Shown: piece by piece, positions 25,631 through 34,349 of the stretch
How the letters are laid out: every line of letters begins with the position of its first letter
Numbering within the stretch: the first letter of the stretch is position 1
Source of the DNA: Verrucomicrobium sp. BvORR106
GTDB lineage: Bacteria > Verrucomicrobiota > Verrucomicrobiia > Verrucomicrobiales > Verrucomicrobiaceae
Direction: 5' to 3'
Assembly: GCF_000739655.1 (NCBI RefSeq)
Contig: NZ_BATR01000016.1
Span: forward strand, 1 to 64,000
DNA: 64,000 nt
Position numbers and translations under genes: made by a program
The notes under the pieces: model-generated
The model's database searches: none
The model's input: the letters and a program-made list of their open reading frames with translations, nothing else
What the model was told of the DNA's origin: nothing

Positions 25631-25766
25631 AGGAAGGAAAAATCGAGGAGTGCGCGGGATCGTGCTCTCACGCCACCCTCTTCCACGAAATCGGAGCTGC
25701 CCGGGCAGGAGCGTTGGTGCAAACGAGCACTCGGTGCGCTGAGACGACCCTCCACCTGGGCAGGCC

Positions 25767-26105
25767 TCAAGAGGCCAAGACTCGCTCCCGCCCTTCCACA
25801 GCGAAGTTAACAAGCTCCTCAGCCGAGCGGAGATCCAGCCTCGTCATGATGTTGGCACGGTGGGTCTCCATAGTCTTGATGCCAAGCCCGAGTCGCTCCG
25901 CTATTTGCTTCGTGGCATATCCTCTCGATGGCCATTGGAACACCTCCATCTCACGATGGGTGAGGCCAGAAAGATGTTCCCGATCAAAGCCGGCATGACA
26001 CTCAGCATGTTCCAGAGCGTGCAACAGGTGGGCGACCATCTTGGGAAGCAGGAAATATTCCCTTCTCAAGGTCTGCACTGCTCCAACAATCAGGCTTGGC
26101 GGCTA
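25767..26105 (-). pseudogene. NarL/FixJ-type response regulator, receiver domain missing
   Basis: The remaining frame encodes a LuxR-type helix-turn-helix: LTHREMEVFQWPSRGYATKQ, then IAERLGLGIKTMETHRANIM. Before it is the usual linker of such regulators (RREYFLLPKMVAHLL). An in-frame stop near 26105 precedes it, and no receiver domain follows upstream. Trp-Pro in place of the usual small hydrophobic residues between the first helices suggests further decay. It is a 5'-truncated gene. Confidence 0.7.
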
Positions 26106-26566
26106 CAAATGGAGCGGAGTGGCTTCAGCAAAAAATCGCACCCACGTCGCACTTCTATACGACGCGGCCCGCAGCATCCGTGAGACACAAACAACAAACC
26201 AACGCGCCCATCCTGATCCCTCGCGACGATCCTTCCCACTTGGCTTTTCGCCGCAATATCCCGGATCTGCCCATCAGGCTGATTCAGAGTAGCGGACGGT
26301 TTCGATTTCCCACGTTGGGACCTGGGGCTTCGTCTATCGGGCGGGGCATGAGATGCTGCTCAGCGAACTTCAGCACAGACTGAATGAAAAACGGAGTCGC
26401 CGTTTTGAGGGGCCACTCCGGCCAAATAGGAGACCATGCCTACCTTGGGTTTCGCAGAATCCTCTGCCCGCACCTGAGGCATACCTCTCTTTACGCTCTC
26501 CCGACGGTGATTTAAGATCTGCTCTCCTTCATCCGGTGACATCCCAGATGGTGTTAAGAGCATCTT
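26106..26566. other. Intergenic region between two gene remnants
   Basis: It lies between the truncated regulator and the truncated BrkB gene. Only short unconvincing frames are seen on either strand. It probably consists of degraded former coding sequence. Confidence 0.4.
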
Positions 26567-26932
26567 TCACTGACCAAGTACCCCGGAGGCACCCATCAGC
26601 AGGGTGGCCGCTCCCACGAGCGCAGCCACCACCCCACTCGAGGGCTTGGAGGCACTCTCCACCATGGTTTGCACACCTGCCGCGGCCTGCTTCCCCACGT
26701 ATCCCTCAATGGTCCTGTAGAGCTCGCCCGTCGCCGCTTCATCGTCCAGCACCAGTCCCGCGATCGCCAGGGCGATGATGAGCAAAGGGGCGATGGAGAA
26801 CACGGAGTAGTAAGCCAGGGCCGCACTCAGGCGCAGGGCGTTGTCTTTACTCCAGTCGTTGACCGTGGCTTTCAACAGCCCGGCCCAGCCTTTTATTCCC
26901 GCCGGAGCCATGGTGGATGGGATGGTGTCCAT
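26567..26932 (-). pseudogene. YihY/BrkB membrane protein, C-terminal half missing
   Basis: From the ATG at 26932 (or 26911) the frame encodes the YihY/BrkB N-terminus: DNALRLSAALAYYSVFSIAP then LLIIALAIAGLVL and ALVGAATLLMGASGVLGQ. It stops there, at about 120 residues. The family has roughly 280-300 residues with six membrane segments, so more than half is lost. It belongs to the same debris zone as the neighbouring truncated genes. Confidence 0.75.
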
Positions 26933-26979
26933 ACATTGTGCGCAGCCTCGCTCAGAGTTCCCACGACCCTGTTTCACTC

Positions 26980-27312
26980 TCAGGGCGTGGCATGATTCGA
27001 ATCACTCCATTTGCTCATCCAGGTCTCCACACACTCCACAAGGTCCGCGACCAAGATCCCGTTGTAGGAAGCTTCGGGAGAGACATCTGCGGAATGGTCT
27101 TTCAGCGCCATCCAGACTACCTCCAGAAACTGATCGGAGCACTTCAGCAAGACGTCGGAAGGCGGCCCGTCTGCGGGCGATTCAATCGAGACCGATGTCC
27201 GGGCATCCTTAAGCAGCACTCCGGTATCCGGTGCCACCTCGGCGAGCATCAGTTGAACAGCCTCCACTTCCCTGCTTGGAACGACAAAGGGGTTCATGGG
27301 AATGTGCCTCAT
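26980..27312 (-). CDS. Hypothetical protein, 110 residues
   Basis: The first ATG, at 27312, overlaps the stop of the upstream small gene; a second in-frame ATG at 27297 (MNPFVVPSREVEAVQLML) is also good. It appears to be a small alpha/beta protein with acidic character and C-terminal helix ILVADLVECVETWMSKW. Overlap with the previous gene supports an operon. No family is recognised. Confidence 0.55.
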   Translation of the reverse strand: MRHIPMNPFVVPSREVEAVQLMLAEVAPDTGVLLKDARTSVSIESPADGPPSDVLLKCSDQFLEVVWMALKDHSADVSPEASYNGILVADLVECVETWMSKWSDSNHATP

Positions 27313-27485
27313 CAGTCACCTTTGTCTCCCTGGCCCTTGTCCGCTTTTGTCCGGGCCTTTCGCCGGCGGTCCGACGACAGGGACCGGCCCACGTCGTCTG
27401 ATTCGGAGAACTGTCCTTGCGAGTTCCGGCGCACATACCGCTTGTCGCCGCTGTGGGGTTCAATGAGGTGACGTTTCGAGTTCAT
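27312..27485 (-). CDS. Small conserved basic protein
   Basis: The protein has 57 residues from the ATG at 27485: KRHLIEPHSGDKRYVRRNSQ then SESDDVGRSLSSDRRRKART and a KGQGDKGD tail. I recognise this as a small conserved bacterial protein with the same order of motifs (KRHxxEPHxGDKRYVRR, DVGRSLxxDRR). The function is unknown. It overlaps the next gene at its stop codon. Confidence 0.75.
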   Translation of the reverse strand: MNSKRHLIEPHSGDKRYVRRNSQGQFSESDDVGRSLSSDRRRKARTKADKGQGDKGD

Positions 27486-27646
27486 ACTCAGAGTTCGCAC
27501 ATCGATTCACGGCGGGCGTATGGAGTTACCATCAGGTCAACGGACCACTCCATGACCATTGCATCGCCCCCCCCTCGCTGCAAGCCCTCCGCGCATTCCC
27601 TGAACTGGCCATCAGGCCAAACCATGGTGCCGATACTCATTCACCT

Positions 27647-27946
27647 GTGGCAGGCAGGTGCACCCTGCAGGAGATACGGGACCTCTTCAAGCTCCCCAAG
27701 TTGCCAGCCTCCGTCTTCCGGCGAAACCTGATTGTTGAAGGACTCGATCTCCGGGCCTGCCTTGGCAGACGCTTTATCTTTCAAGGAGTCCTCTTCGAGG
27801 GAAGCCAGGAGTGCAAACCCTGTCATTGGATGGACCGCGCCGTAGCCCCCGGGACTGAAACCTTTATGAAAGCGCAGTTCCGCGGCGGATTGAGGGCGAA
27901 GATTCTTGAGAACGGCGTGCTTCGTGTGCCCCCCCTCTCTGCCTGA
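27647..27946 (+). pseudogene. MOSC-domain protein, N-terminus missing
   Basis: The frame encodes the C-terminal part of a MOSC protein: ASVFRRNLIVEGLDLRACLG then LFEGSQECKPCHWMD and GGLRAKILENGVLRV, including the conserved Cys region ECKPC. The family normally has about 70-80 more N-terminal residues. Upstream of the GTG at 27647 the frame is open for about 35 codons, but the expected N-terminal motif is not found. It is likely a 5'-truncated gene. The opposite-strand frame is antisense. Confidence 0.7.
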
Positions 27947-28123
27947 TCTGCAACCAACCCCCGTGGGCGACGATTCGAAACTGCGCCACCGAAACACAAT
28001 GGCGGTTCAATGAGCCTACTCCAGATTCATCCCGCGTAAAAAATAATGTAGGCGCGGGGCACCATAACACCCCGATCTCATGGCACTGGACCCAATCCAG
28101 CCCAAATTCAAACACTCAAAAAT

Positions 28124-28381
28124 ATGTCATTCATCTGGATGTTGATCATCGGCCTTATCGTCGGAGCAGTCGCCAAGCTCCTGATGCCTGGAAAAGATCC
28201 CGGCGGCATCTTTGTCACCATGGTGATCGGTGTCGTGGGCGCACTCGTCGCTGGCTTCCTGGGCCGCTCGCTCGGCTGGTACAATGAAGGGGAACCCGTG
28301 GGGTTCATCGCCTCCGTAATCGGTTCTATTCTCCTGTTGATCATCTACCGGCTGATTACCGGCCGCAGCCGGGTTGCGTAG
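28124..28381 (+). CDS. GlsB/YeaQ/YmgE family stress-response membrane protein
   Basis: The protein has 85 residues with three membrane segments: IWMLIIGLIVGAVAKLLMPG, VTMVIGVVGALVAGFLG and FIASVIGSILLLIIYRLI. The G.IVGAVA.L..PG and GALVAGFLGR motifs are those of the transglycosylase-associated (GlsB/YeaQ) family. It precedes the glycine-zipper protein by 46 bases on the same strand, and a strong terminator closes the pair. Confidence 0.93.
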   Translation: MSFIWMLIIGLIVGAVAKLLMPGKDPGGIFVTMVIGVVGALVAGFLGRSLGWYNEGEPVGFIASVIGSILLLIIYRLITGRSRVA

Positions 28382-28427
28382 CCCCGGAGGAAAAATCAGA
28401 ACTAACCATCTACTGGAAAAAAATCCT

Positions 28428-28949
28428 ATGAGCACTTCACAATCACAAAGCCAGAATCAGTTCGACCGCGACCGCAACGAAGATCCCATCACGGGTGAGC
28501 CTGGCGCCCATCCCATCGGCACGGGCGTCGGAGCGGCAGGAGGTGCGGCAGCCGGCGCTGCCATTGGCTCAGCCGCGGGCCCGGTGGGCGTGGCCGTGGG
28601 TGGCGTGATCGGCGCCGTGGCAGGTGGCCTCGCAGGCAAAGGGGTCGCAGAAGCGGTGGATCCCACTGTTGAAGACGCCTACTGGACCGAGAACTACCGC
28701 AGTCAGGACTATGTGGACGCCGATGCCACCTACGATGATCTGGGACCAGCTTACCGGACCGGATACGAAAGCTATCGCTCGGGCAAGTATACGTCATACA
28801 ACGAGGCGGAGACCGATCTCGAACGAAACTGGGACTCCGTGAAAGGAAAGTCCCGGCTCGCCTGGGACAAAGCCAGACACGCCTCACGAGCCGCCTGGGA
28901 CAGAGTGGAACGGGCCCTGCCAGGTGATGCAGATCGTGACGGCAAATAA
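28428..28949 (+). CDS. Glycine-zipper surface/stress protein
   Basis: The protein has 173 residues from the ATG at 28428. After a Ser/Gln-rich start, residues about 30-75 form a glycine zipper (GAAGGAAAGAAIGSAAGPVG then VAVGGVIGAVAGGLAGKGVA), suggesting membrane insertion. The remainder is acidic and soluble (EDAYWTENYRSQDYVDADAT, then YRTGYESYRSGKYTSYNEAE). The protein type is common in stress clusters of soil bacteria. It lies downstream of GlsB/YeaQ and immediately before a terminator. Confidence 0.82.
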   Translation: MSTSQSQSQNQFDRDRNEDPITGEPGAHPIGTGVGAAGGAAAGAAIGSAAGPVGVAVGGVIGAVAGGLAGKGVAEAVDPTVEDAYWTENYRSQDYVDADATYDDLGPAYRTGYESYRSGKYTSYNEAETDLERNWDSVKGKSRLAWDKARHASRAAWDRVERALPGDADRDGK

Positions 28950-28965
28950 GTCACACTCGCACTAC

Positions 28966-28993
28966 AAAACCCGCAGTTTGCACTGCGGGTTTT
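28966..28993 (+). terminator. Rho-independent terminator
   Basis: AAAACCCGCAGT at 28966-28977 and ACTGCGGGTTTT at 28982-28993 form a perfect 12-bp stem with loop TTGC, followed by CATCTTTTTC. It is placed 17 bases after the glycine-zipper gene and closes that transcript. Confidence 0.9.
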
Positions 28994-29058
28994 CATCTTT
29001 TTCAGAGCGTATAGCCGGATGACCGAGATAAACCCTCTCCGAGGCACTGATCCCCATC

Positions 29059-30165
29059 ATGAAATCACAGAACACCACCCGACGTAATTTCCTTGCCGCC
29101 ACGGCCCTCGGCTCCGCTGCCATGGTGGCCACAGCCAGTGCTCAAGCAGCCTCTGGCGCTGCGTCCACCCAGAGCACACATTATCGGCCACCCCATCGTT
29201 TTGGCCTTGGTGGGGTCGCGATTGGCAACGGATTCAAGCCCACCTCTGACTCGCAAGCAGAAGAAACTTTGGCAGCAGCATGGGCCAGTGGCGTGCGCTA
29301 CTTCGACACCTCCCCATGGTATGGTCTCGGCCTGAGCGAACGCCGCTTCGGCCACTTCCTGCACAACCAAAAGCGTGAAGACTACGTGATATCGACCAAG
29401 GTGGGCCGCCTGCTGAAAGCCGGGAAGCCACGCGACAAGTTGTTGTGGAAGGAACCCTCCCCGTTCGTCCACACCTATGACTACACCGCCGACGGAGTCC
29501 GCCGTTCCATCGAGGACAGTCTGCAACGGCTCGGCGTAGAGAGCATCGACATCGTCTTCATTCACGACCTATCTCCTGACAATGGCGATCTGGGAGAACG
29601 CTGGACAGAGCAATTCAACATCGCCGCGAAAGGCGCGATGCCTGCATTAACCAAGATGCGCGAGGAGGGTCTCATCAAAGCATGGGGCTTGGGCGTCAAC
29701 ACGATCGAGCCCGCGCTGGCAACGCTGAAGGTGGCCGATCCCGACATCTTCCTCTCCGCCACACAATACTCGCTGATGCATCACGAGGATGCCCTAAATC
29801 GGCTTTTCCCTGCCTGTGATGACCGCGGAGTTTCCATCGTAGTGGGAGCACCGTTAAACGCGGGCTTCCTGGCTGGCTTGGATCGCTATGACTATAGCGG
29901 AAAGATGCCCGAGAGCTTCAAGGAGAAACGTGCCCGCATCAGCACCCTTGCCAACAAACATGGTACCGACCTGCGCACCGCTGCCCTGCAGTTTACGGCC
30001 GCTCCACCCACCGTATCCGCCACCATCCCCGGGGCACGCAGCGCCCAGCAAGTGACAGAGAACGCGACCTCGATGAAAGCGCAGATCCCTGCCGCGTTTT
30101 GGACAGAACTGAAGAATGAAGGGCTCATTGCCAAGACCGCACCCACGCCTAGTATCAAGCAATAG
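29059..30165 (+). CDS. Tat-exported aldo/keto reductase
   Basis: The protein has 368 residues. The twin-arginine signal is NTTRRNFLAATALGSAAMVA, with likely cleavage after ASAQA. The barrel shows HRFGLGGVAIGN, YFDTSPWYGLGLSERRFG (Asp and Tyr of the active site) and VISTKVGRLL (Lys). The closest known branch is the D-threo-aldose/L-fucose dehydrogenase type. Export of an NAD(P)-dependent fold is unusual but known for Tat substrates. It stands just before the aldehyde oxidoreductase operon and may feed the same periplasmic pathway. Confidence 0.9.
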   Translation: MKSQNTTRRNFLAATALGSAAMVATASAQAASGAASTQSTHYRPPHRFGLGGVAIGNGFKPTSDSQAEETLAAAWASGVRYFDTSPWYGLGLSERRFGHFLHNQKREDYVISTKVGRLLKAGKPRDKLLWKEPSPFVHTYDYTADGVRRSIEDSLQRLGVESIDIVFIHDLSPDNGDLGERWTEQFNIAAKGAMPALTKMREEGLIKAWGLGVNTIEPALATLKVADPDIFLSATQYSLMHHEDALNRLFPACDDRGVSIVVGAPLNAGFLAGLDRYDYSGKMPESFKEKRARISTLANKHGTDLRTAALQFTAAPPTVSATIPGARSAQQVTENATSMKAQIPAAFWTELKNEGLIAKTAPTPSIKQ

Positions 30166-30356
30166 ACGCAACGACAAAAGGAAGTGACGCGGGCAGCATC
30201 ACCAACGTTGTCCGAGACCGCTGGTGCGACTCTCTCGCAATAACTATCCCAACCACGCCTCTAGAAAACTCGATGAGGCGACAATATGTGCAATTCAGAT
30301 TCGTCATACACGCACACGCCTCACAGGCACCGTATCATGGTCTCAAGGAGCCTGCC

Positions 30357-31031
30357 ATGAAAGCGGACAAGGAGCCCAGTCCTCAAGCGAGGAATGAACA
30401 CCCTGAGGGTGCTAGCAAATTTTCGCGTCGGGATTTCATCTCACACTTTGGAACGTCAGGCATTGCCGCGAGTTCCGTGATGTTGACTTCCCCACTCGCA
30501 GAGGCCGCCGAAGTGAAACCTGCCGCTGGAAATCCCCCCGAAGGGTTTATGGAGGTCAATCTCACGGTGAACGGCAAGAAGCACACGGTGCAGATCGATC
30601 CACGCAGCACCCTGCTGGATACCCTCCGTGAGACGCTGCATCTCACGGGCACTAAGAAAGGATGCGATCATGGCCAGTGCGGTGCGTGCACGGTGCATGT
30701 GAATGGCGAACGCGCCAACGCCTGCCTCTGTCTTGCGCTCTCGGTGGAGGGGGACCAGATCTCCACCATAGAAGGTCTGGGTGAACCCGGCCGCCTGCAC
30801 CCCATGCAGGCCGCATTTCTCTCCTGCGATGGCTACCAGTGCGGATACTGCACCTCCGGCCAAATCATGTCCGCCGTCGCGCTGATGAAAGAATCCTGTG
30901 GTCCTGCTGACGCCGATGTGAAGGAGGCCATGAGCGGTAACATCTGCCGCTGCGGGGCCTACCCGAACATTGTCGAAGCCATCCAGAAAACCCGGCAACA
31001 TGCCGATCCCGCCCGCGCCCCGAGCGCTTGA
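30357..31031 (+). CDS. paoA: Periplasmic aldehyde oxidoreductase, [2Fe-2S] subunit (PaoA-like)
   Basis: The protein has 224 residues from the ATG at 30357. The Tat signal is KFSRRDFISHFGTSGIAASS with a hydrophobic region to about residue 50. The plant-type [2Fe-2S] site is CDHGQCGACTVHVNGERANAC; the second cluster is GYQCGYCTSGQIMSA with SGNICRCGAYPNI. These match the small subunit of the xanthine-oxidase family. It passes electrons from the molybdenum site to FAD. The next gene's ATG overlaps its TGA by one base. Confidence 0.92.
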   Translation: MKADKEPSPQARNEHPEGASKFSRRDFISHFGTSGIAASSVMLTSPLAEAAEVKPAAGNPPEGFMEVNLTVNGKKHTVQIDPRSTLLDTLRETLHLTGTKKGCDHGQCGACTVHVNGERANACLCLALSVEGDQISTIEGLGEPGRLHPMQAAFLSCDGYQCGYCTSGQIMSAVALMKESCGPADADVKEAMSGNICRCGAYPNIVEAIQKTRQHADPARAPSA

Positions 31032-32041
31032 TGCGCATGAAATCCTTCGCTTTCATCCGTCCGCCGGACTCTGCCGTGGCCATCGCCGCGCAGGCTGAGT
31101 CACCCACCGCCCAGCAGGGAGCCAGCGTCCGCTTTCTCGCGGGCGGCACCACGCTGGTGGATCTGATGAAGCTGAATGTCGAAGGCCCGGACAAGGTCGT
31201 CGATATCAACCGGCTCCCGCTCGATCAAATCGAAAGCCTGCCCGATGGCTGCCTGAAGATTGGTGCCACGGTGCGGAACTCCGCGCTCGCCAATCATCCC
31301 GCCGTGCTGCGGGACTATCCTGTGCTTTCACAGGCGATTCTGCAGGGGGCCTCCGCGCAGTTGCGGAATCGCGCCACCACCGCGGGCAATCTCCTGCAAC
31401 GCACACGTTGCATCTATTTCCGCGATACCGCCATGCCGTGCAACAAGCGTGAGCCCGGCACCGGCTGTGCGGCGATCCACGGGCACAACCGCAATCTGGC
31501 CATCCTCGGCACCAGCGAGCACTGCATTGCGAACAACCCCTCAGACATGTGCGTGGCCATGGCCGCGCTGGAGGCCGTCATCCATGTCACGGGCCCCAAG
31601 GGCGTCCGCGCCATTCCCTTTGCCGAGTTTCACCTGCTGCCTGGGGAGACCCCGCATCAGGAAACGGTGATCCAGCCCGGCGATCTCATCACGCATGTCA
31701 CCCTGCCGCCCCCGGTACCAGGAAACAAATCGCTGTACCTGAAGCTGCGCGACCGTGCGTCGTACGAGTTCGCCCTGGCCTCCGCCGCCGTGGTGCTCAC
31801 GGTGGCCGGGGGCAGGATCACCCGGGCGCGGGTGGCGATGGGCGGCATAGGTGTGAAACCCTGGCGCACCAGGGAGGTGGAAGCTGCGCTGGAGGAGCAG
31901 CCTGCCACGGAGACGACCTACCAGCGGGCAGCGGAGATGGCCGTGCAGGGCGCACGCCCGCAGAGCGAGAACGCCTTCAAGATCGAGCTGGCAAAGCGCT
32001 GCCTCATTCACGCGCTGAAACTCGCCGCTCAACCTGCCTGA
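31031..32041 (+). CDS. paoB: Aldehyde oxidoreductase FAD subunit (PaoB-like)
   Basis: The protein has 336 residues from the ATG at 31031, with a second ATG at 31037. The FAD-binding stretch is SVRFLAGGTTLVDLMKLN near 35-52. A Cys-rich insertion RCIYFRDTAMPCNKREPGTG, continuing to CAA, is the extra [4Fe-4S] site typical of PaoB. The C-terminus has AMGGIGVKPWRTREVE. It has no signal of its own and would be carried out with the Tat-signalled PaoA. It is co-translated with its neighbours. Confidence 0.92.
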   Translation: MRMKSFAFIRPPDSAVAIAAQAESPTAQQGASVRFLAGGTTLVDLMKLNVEGPDKVVDINRLPLDQIESLPDGCLKIGATVRNSALANHPAVLRDYPVLSQAILQGASAQLRNRATTAGNLLQRTRCIYFRDTAMPCNKREPGTGCAAIHGHNRNLAILGTSEHCIANNPSDMCVAMAALEAVIHVTGPKGVRAIPFAEFHLLPGETPHQETVIQPGDLITHVTLPPPVPGNKSLYLKLRDRASYEFALASAAVVLTVAGGRITRARVAMGGIGVKPWRTREVEAALEEQPATETTYQRAAEMAVQGARPQSENAFKIELAKRCLIHALKLAAQPA

Positions 32042-32069
32042 TCCACTCGATGATTTGGAGAACCACGCC

Positions 32070-34349
32070 ATGGCTGCTGAACCCCTCACCTCCCCCAAGA
32101 TCGTCGGCAAGGCCCGGCCCAGAGTGGACGGCCCGCTCAAGGTCACCGGCCGGGCGATGTACAGCTCTGACCACCACTTCCCCGGCATGCTCTATGCGGT
32201 GCCGGTGTCCGCCACCATCGCGAACGGGAAGATTGAGAAGATCGACACCGCGACGGCTGAGAAGATGCCCGGTGTCCGCGCCATCTATCACCAGGGGAAC
32301 ATCGGCAAGCTCTTCCGCGTGTCGGTTAGCTTTGGTGACTTGTCCATGATCGATGAGACGCGTCCGCCCTTTGAGGACGATGTCATCCGCTACTACGGCC
32401 AGTATGTGGCGCTCGCAGTGGCAGACACCTTTGAGCAGGCGGGCGCTGCCGCAGATGCGGTGAAGGTGACTTACCGGCGGGAGGAGCCCAATGTCGAGCG
32501 CGAGCTCGGGGTAGAACGTCTCGCCGGGGTTCGCAAGAAGGGCGGGTCCAAGCCCGAGCATCTGGAATCCCCCAAGGTGCAAAGCGAGCGCGGAGATCCG
32601 GAGCCCGCCTTTGAAAAGGCCGCAGTGACCCTGGATGCCACCTACCTCCTCCCGGCAGAAACGCACAACCCCATCGAGCTCCACGCCACGGTGGCTGTGT
32701 GGGATGGCACCGGCTTCACCTTGTATGACACCACCCAGGCCGTGGTAAATGCGCGCAACGTCCTGGCCCAGATGCTGGGCGTGCCGAAGGAGAACATGCG
32801 CGTTATTTCCAAGTTCCTCGGCTCCGGGTTCGGAGGCAAGCTGTGGCCGTGGACCCACTGCGCCCTGGCTGCGGCGGCGGCGCGCCAGCTCAACCTGCCG
32901 GTGAAGCTGGTGATCAACCGCCGCTCCATGTTCCAGTGCGTGGGGCACCGGCCGCTCATCCAGCAGCGCGTGAGGCTCAGCGCCACGCAGGAGGGAAAGC
33001 TGACCTCCCTACGGCACGAGTATGTCAATCACACCTCCATGCTCGATGACTACGAGGAGAGCTGCGGAGAAGGCACGCCACACATGTACAGCGTGCCGAA
33101 CCTGCGGGTGACCTCCGCCCTGGCGCGACGGAATGTGGGCACCCCCACCTCCATGCGCGGGCCTGGTGCCGTTCCCGGCCTCTATGCCACAGAGTCTGCG
33201 ATGAATGAACTGGCGGATCTGCTGAAGATGGACCCGGTGCAGCTCCGGCTCGCCAACGAACCGGAGATCGACGAGGGCACCAAGCTGCCCTTCTCCTCCC
33301 GGCATCTCCGCGAGTGCCTGACGACGGGTGCGGAGAAGTTCGGCTGGGCACGGCGCACACCAGCCGTGGGTTCAATGAAACAGGACGGTCTGACGCTCGG
33401 CTGGGGCATGGCGAGCTGCACCTGGATAGCCAAGCGCTTCGGGTGCACAGCCCGTGTGGAGCTGCGCGATGATGGCACTGCCGCCGTCAGCACCGCCACC
33501 CAGGACATCGGCACCGGCACCTACACCGTGCTGGCCCAGATCACGGCAGAGAAGCTGCAGATCCCGGTTGAGAAGATCGAGGTCATCCTGGGGGACAGCA
33601 ACCTGCCGGAGGGACCGGTCTCCGGCGGCTCCATGGCCACGGCCTCGGTCATCCCCGCCGTGATGGCTGCGGCGGGAAAGGCGGCCGAATCCCTCCTCGG
33701 CGTGGCGGCCAAGGCACCCGGTTCCCCGTTTGCGGGAAGCAAGCCGGATGGCCTGGCCTTTCAGGACGGGAAGGTGCAGGCCAAGGGCGGCGGAGAGGGC
33801 GTGCCCTTTGGCGAAATCCTGAAGAAAGCGAAGATGCGGGGCGTTTCAGGCCAGGGTTCGTCTGATGGTAATTTCTTGGATCCCAAGCCTCAGTTTTCCT
33901 CGCACTCCTTTGGGGCGCATTTTGTGGAAGTCACCTGGCAGCCGGAAACGGTGCGCCTCAGGATCAACCGCGTGCTCACCGTCATCGATGCCGGCAGGAT
34001 TGTGAACCCGCTTGCCGGTCGCAACCAGATCGAAGGGGCCGTTGTGATGGGCGTCGGAATGACCCTCTTTGAACAGACGCAGTACGAGCACGGCACCGGC
34101 GCCCCCATTAACTCGAACCTCGCGGACTACATCATGGCGGTGAATGCCGATGTGCCGAAACTGGACGTCATTTTCCTCGACTACCCCGACCTCCACTTGA
34201 ATGAATTCGGAGCACGCGGCATCGGTGAGATCGGACTCGCGGGCATCTCCGCCGCTATCACGAGTGCCATTCACCACGCCACGGGTTTTCGCGCGCGCAA
34301 ACTGCCGGTGACCATTGAAGATCTGTTGGGAGCACCCGCTCAGGCATGA
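32070..34349 (+). CDS. paoC: Aldehyde oxidoreductase molybdenum subunit (PaoC-like)
   Basis: The protein has 759 residues from the ATG at 32070. The molybdopterin-cytosine-dinucleotide subunit motifs are FLGSGFGGKLWPWTH, MRGPGAVPGLYATESAMNEL, and at the C-terminus FGARGIGEIGLAGISAAITS with the catalytic Glu in GEIG. Length fits the family. It oxidises aldehydes to acids with water as the oxygen source. Its stop codon shares ATGA with the XdhC-family gene. The three subunits and the maturation genes are in the expected order. Confidence 0.93.
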   Translation: MAAEPLTSPKIVGKARPRVDGPLKVTGRAMYSSDHHFPGMLYAVPVSATIANGKIEKIDTATAEKMPGVRAIYHQGNIGKLFRVSVSFGDLSMIDETRPPFEDDVIRYYGQYVALAVADTFEQAGAAADAVKVTYRREEPNVERELGVERLAGVRKKGGSKPEHLESPKVQSERGDPEPAFEKAAVTLDATYLLPAETHNPIELHATVAVWDGTGFTLYDTTQAVVNARNVLAQMLGVPKENMRVISKFLGSGFGGKLWPWTHCALAAAAARQLNLPVKLVINRRSMFQCVGHRPLIQQRVRLSATQEGKLTSLRHEYVNHTSMLDDYEESCGEGTPHMYSVPNLRVTSALARRNVGTPTSMRGPGAVPGLYATESAMNELADLLKMDPVQLRLANEPEIDEGTKLPFSSRHLRECLTTGAEKFGWARRTPAVGSMKQDGLTLGWGMASCTWIAKRFGCTARVELRDDGTAAVSTATQDIGTGTYTVLAQITAEKLQIPVEKIEVILGDSNLPEGPVSGGSMATASVIPAVMAAAGKAAESLLGVAAKAPGSPFAGSKPDGLAFQDGKVQAKGGGEGVPFGEILKKAKMRGVSGQGSSDGNFLDPKPQFSSHSFGAHFVEVTWQPETVRLRINRVLTVIDAGRIVNPLAGRNQIEGAVVMGVGMTLFEQTQYEHGTGAPINSNLADYIMAVNADVPKLDVIFLDYPDLHLNEFGARGIGEIGLAGISAAITSAIHHATGFRARKLPVTIEDLLGAPAQA

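Noticed and set aside
27641-27997. A 118-residue minus-strand gene
   Set aside because: The plus strand of the same interval encodes recognisable MOSC sequence, so the minus frame is antisense.
30166-30356. Molybdenum-cofactor riboswitch ahead of the aldehyde oxidoreductase operon
   Set aside because: I could not fold the region into the known conserved helices, and no conserved core sequence is visible.
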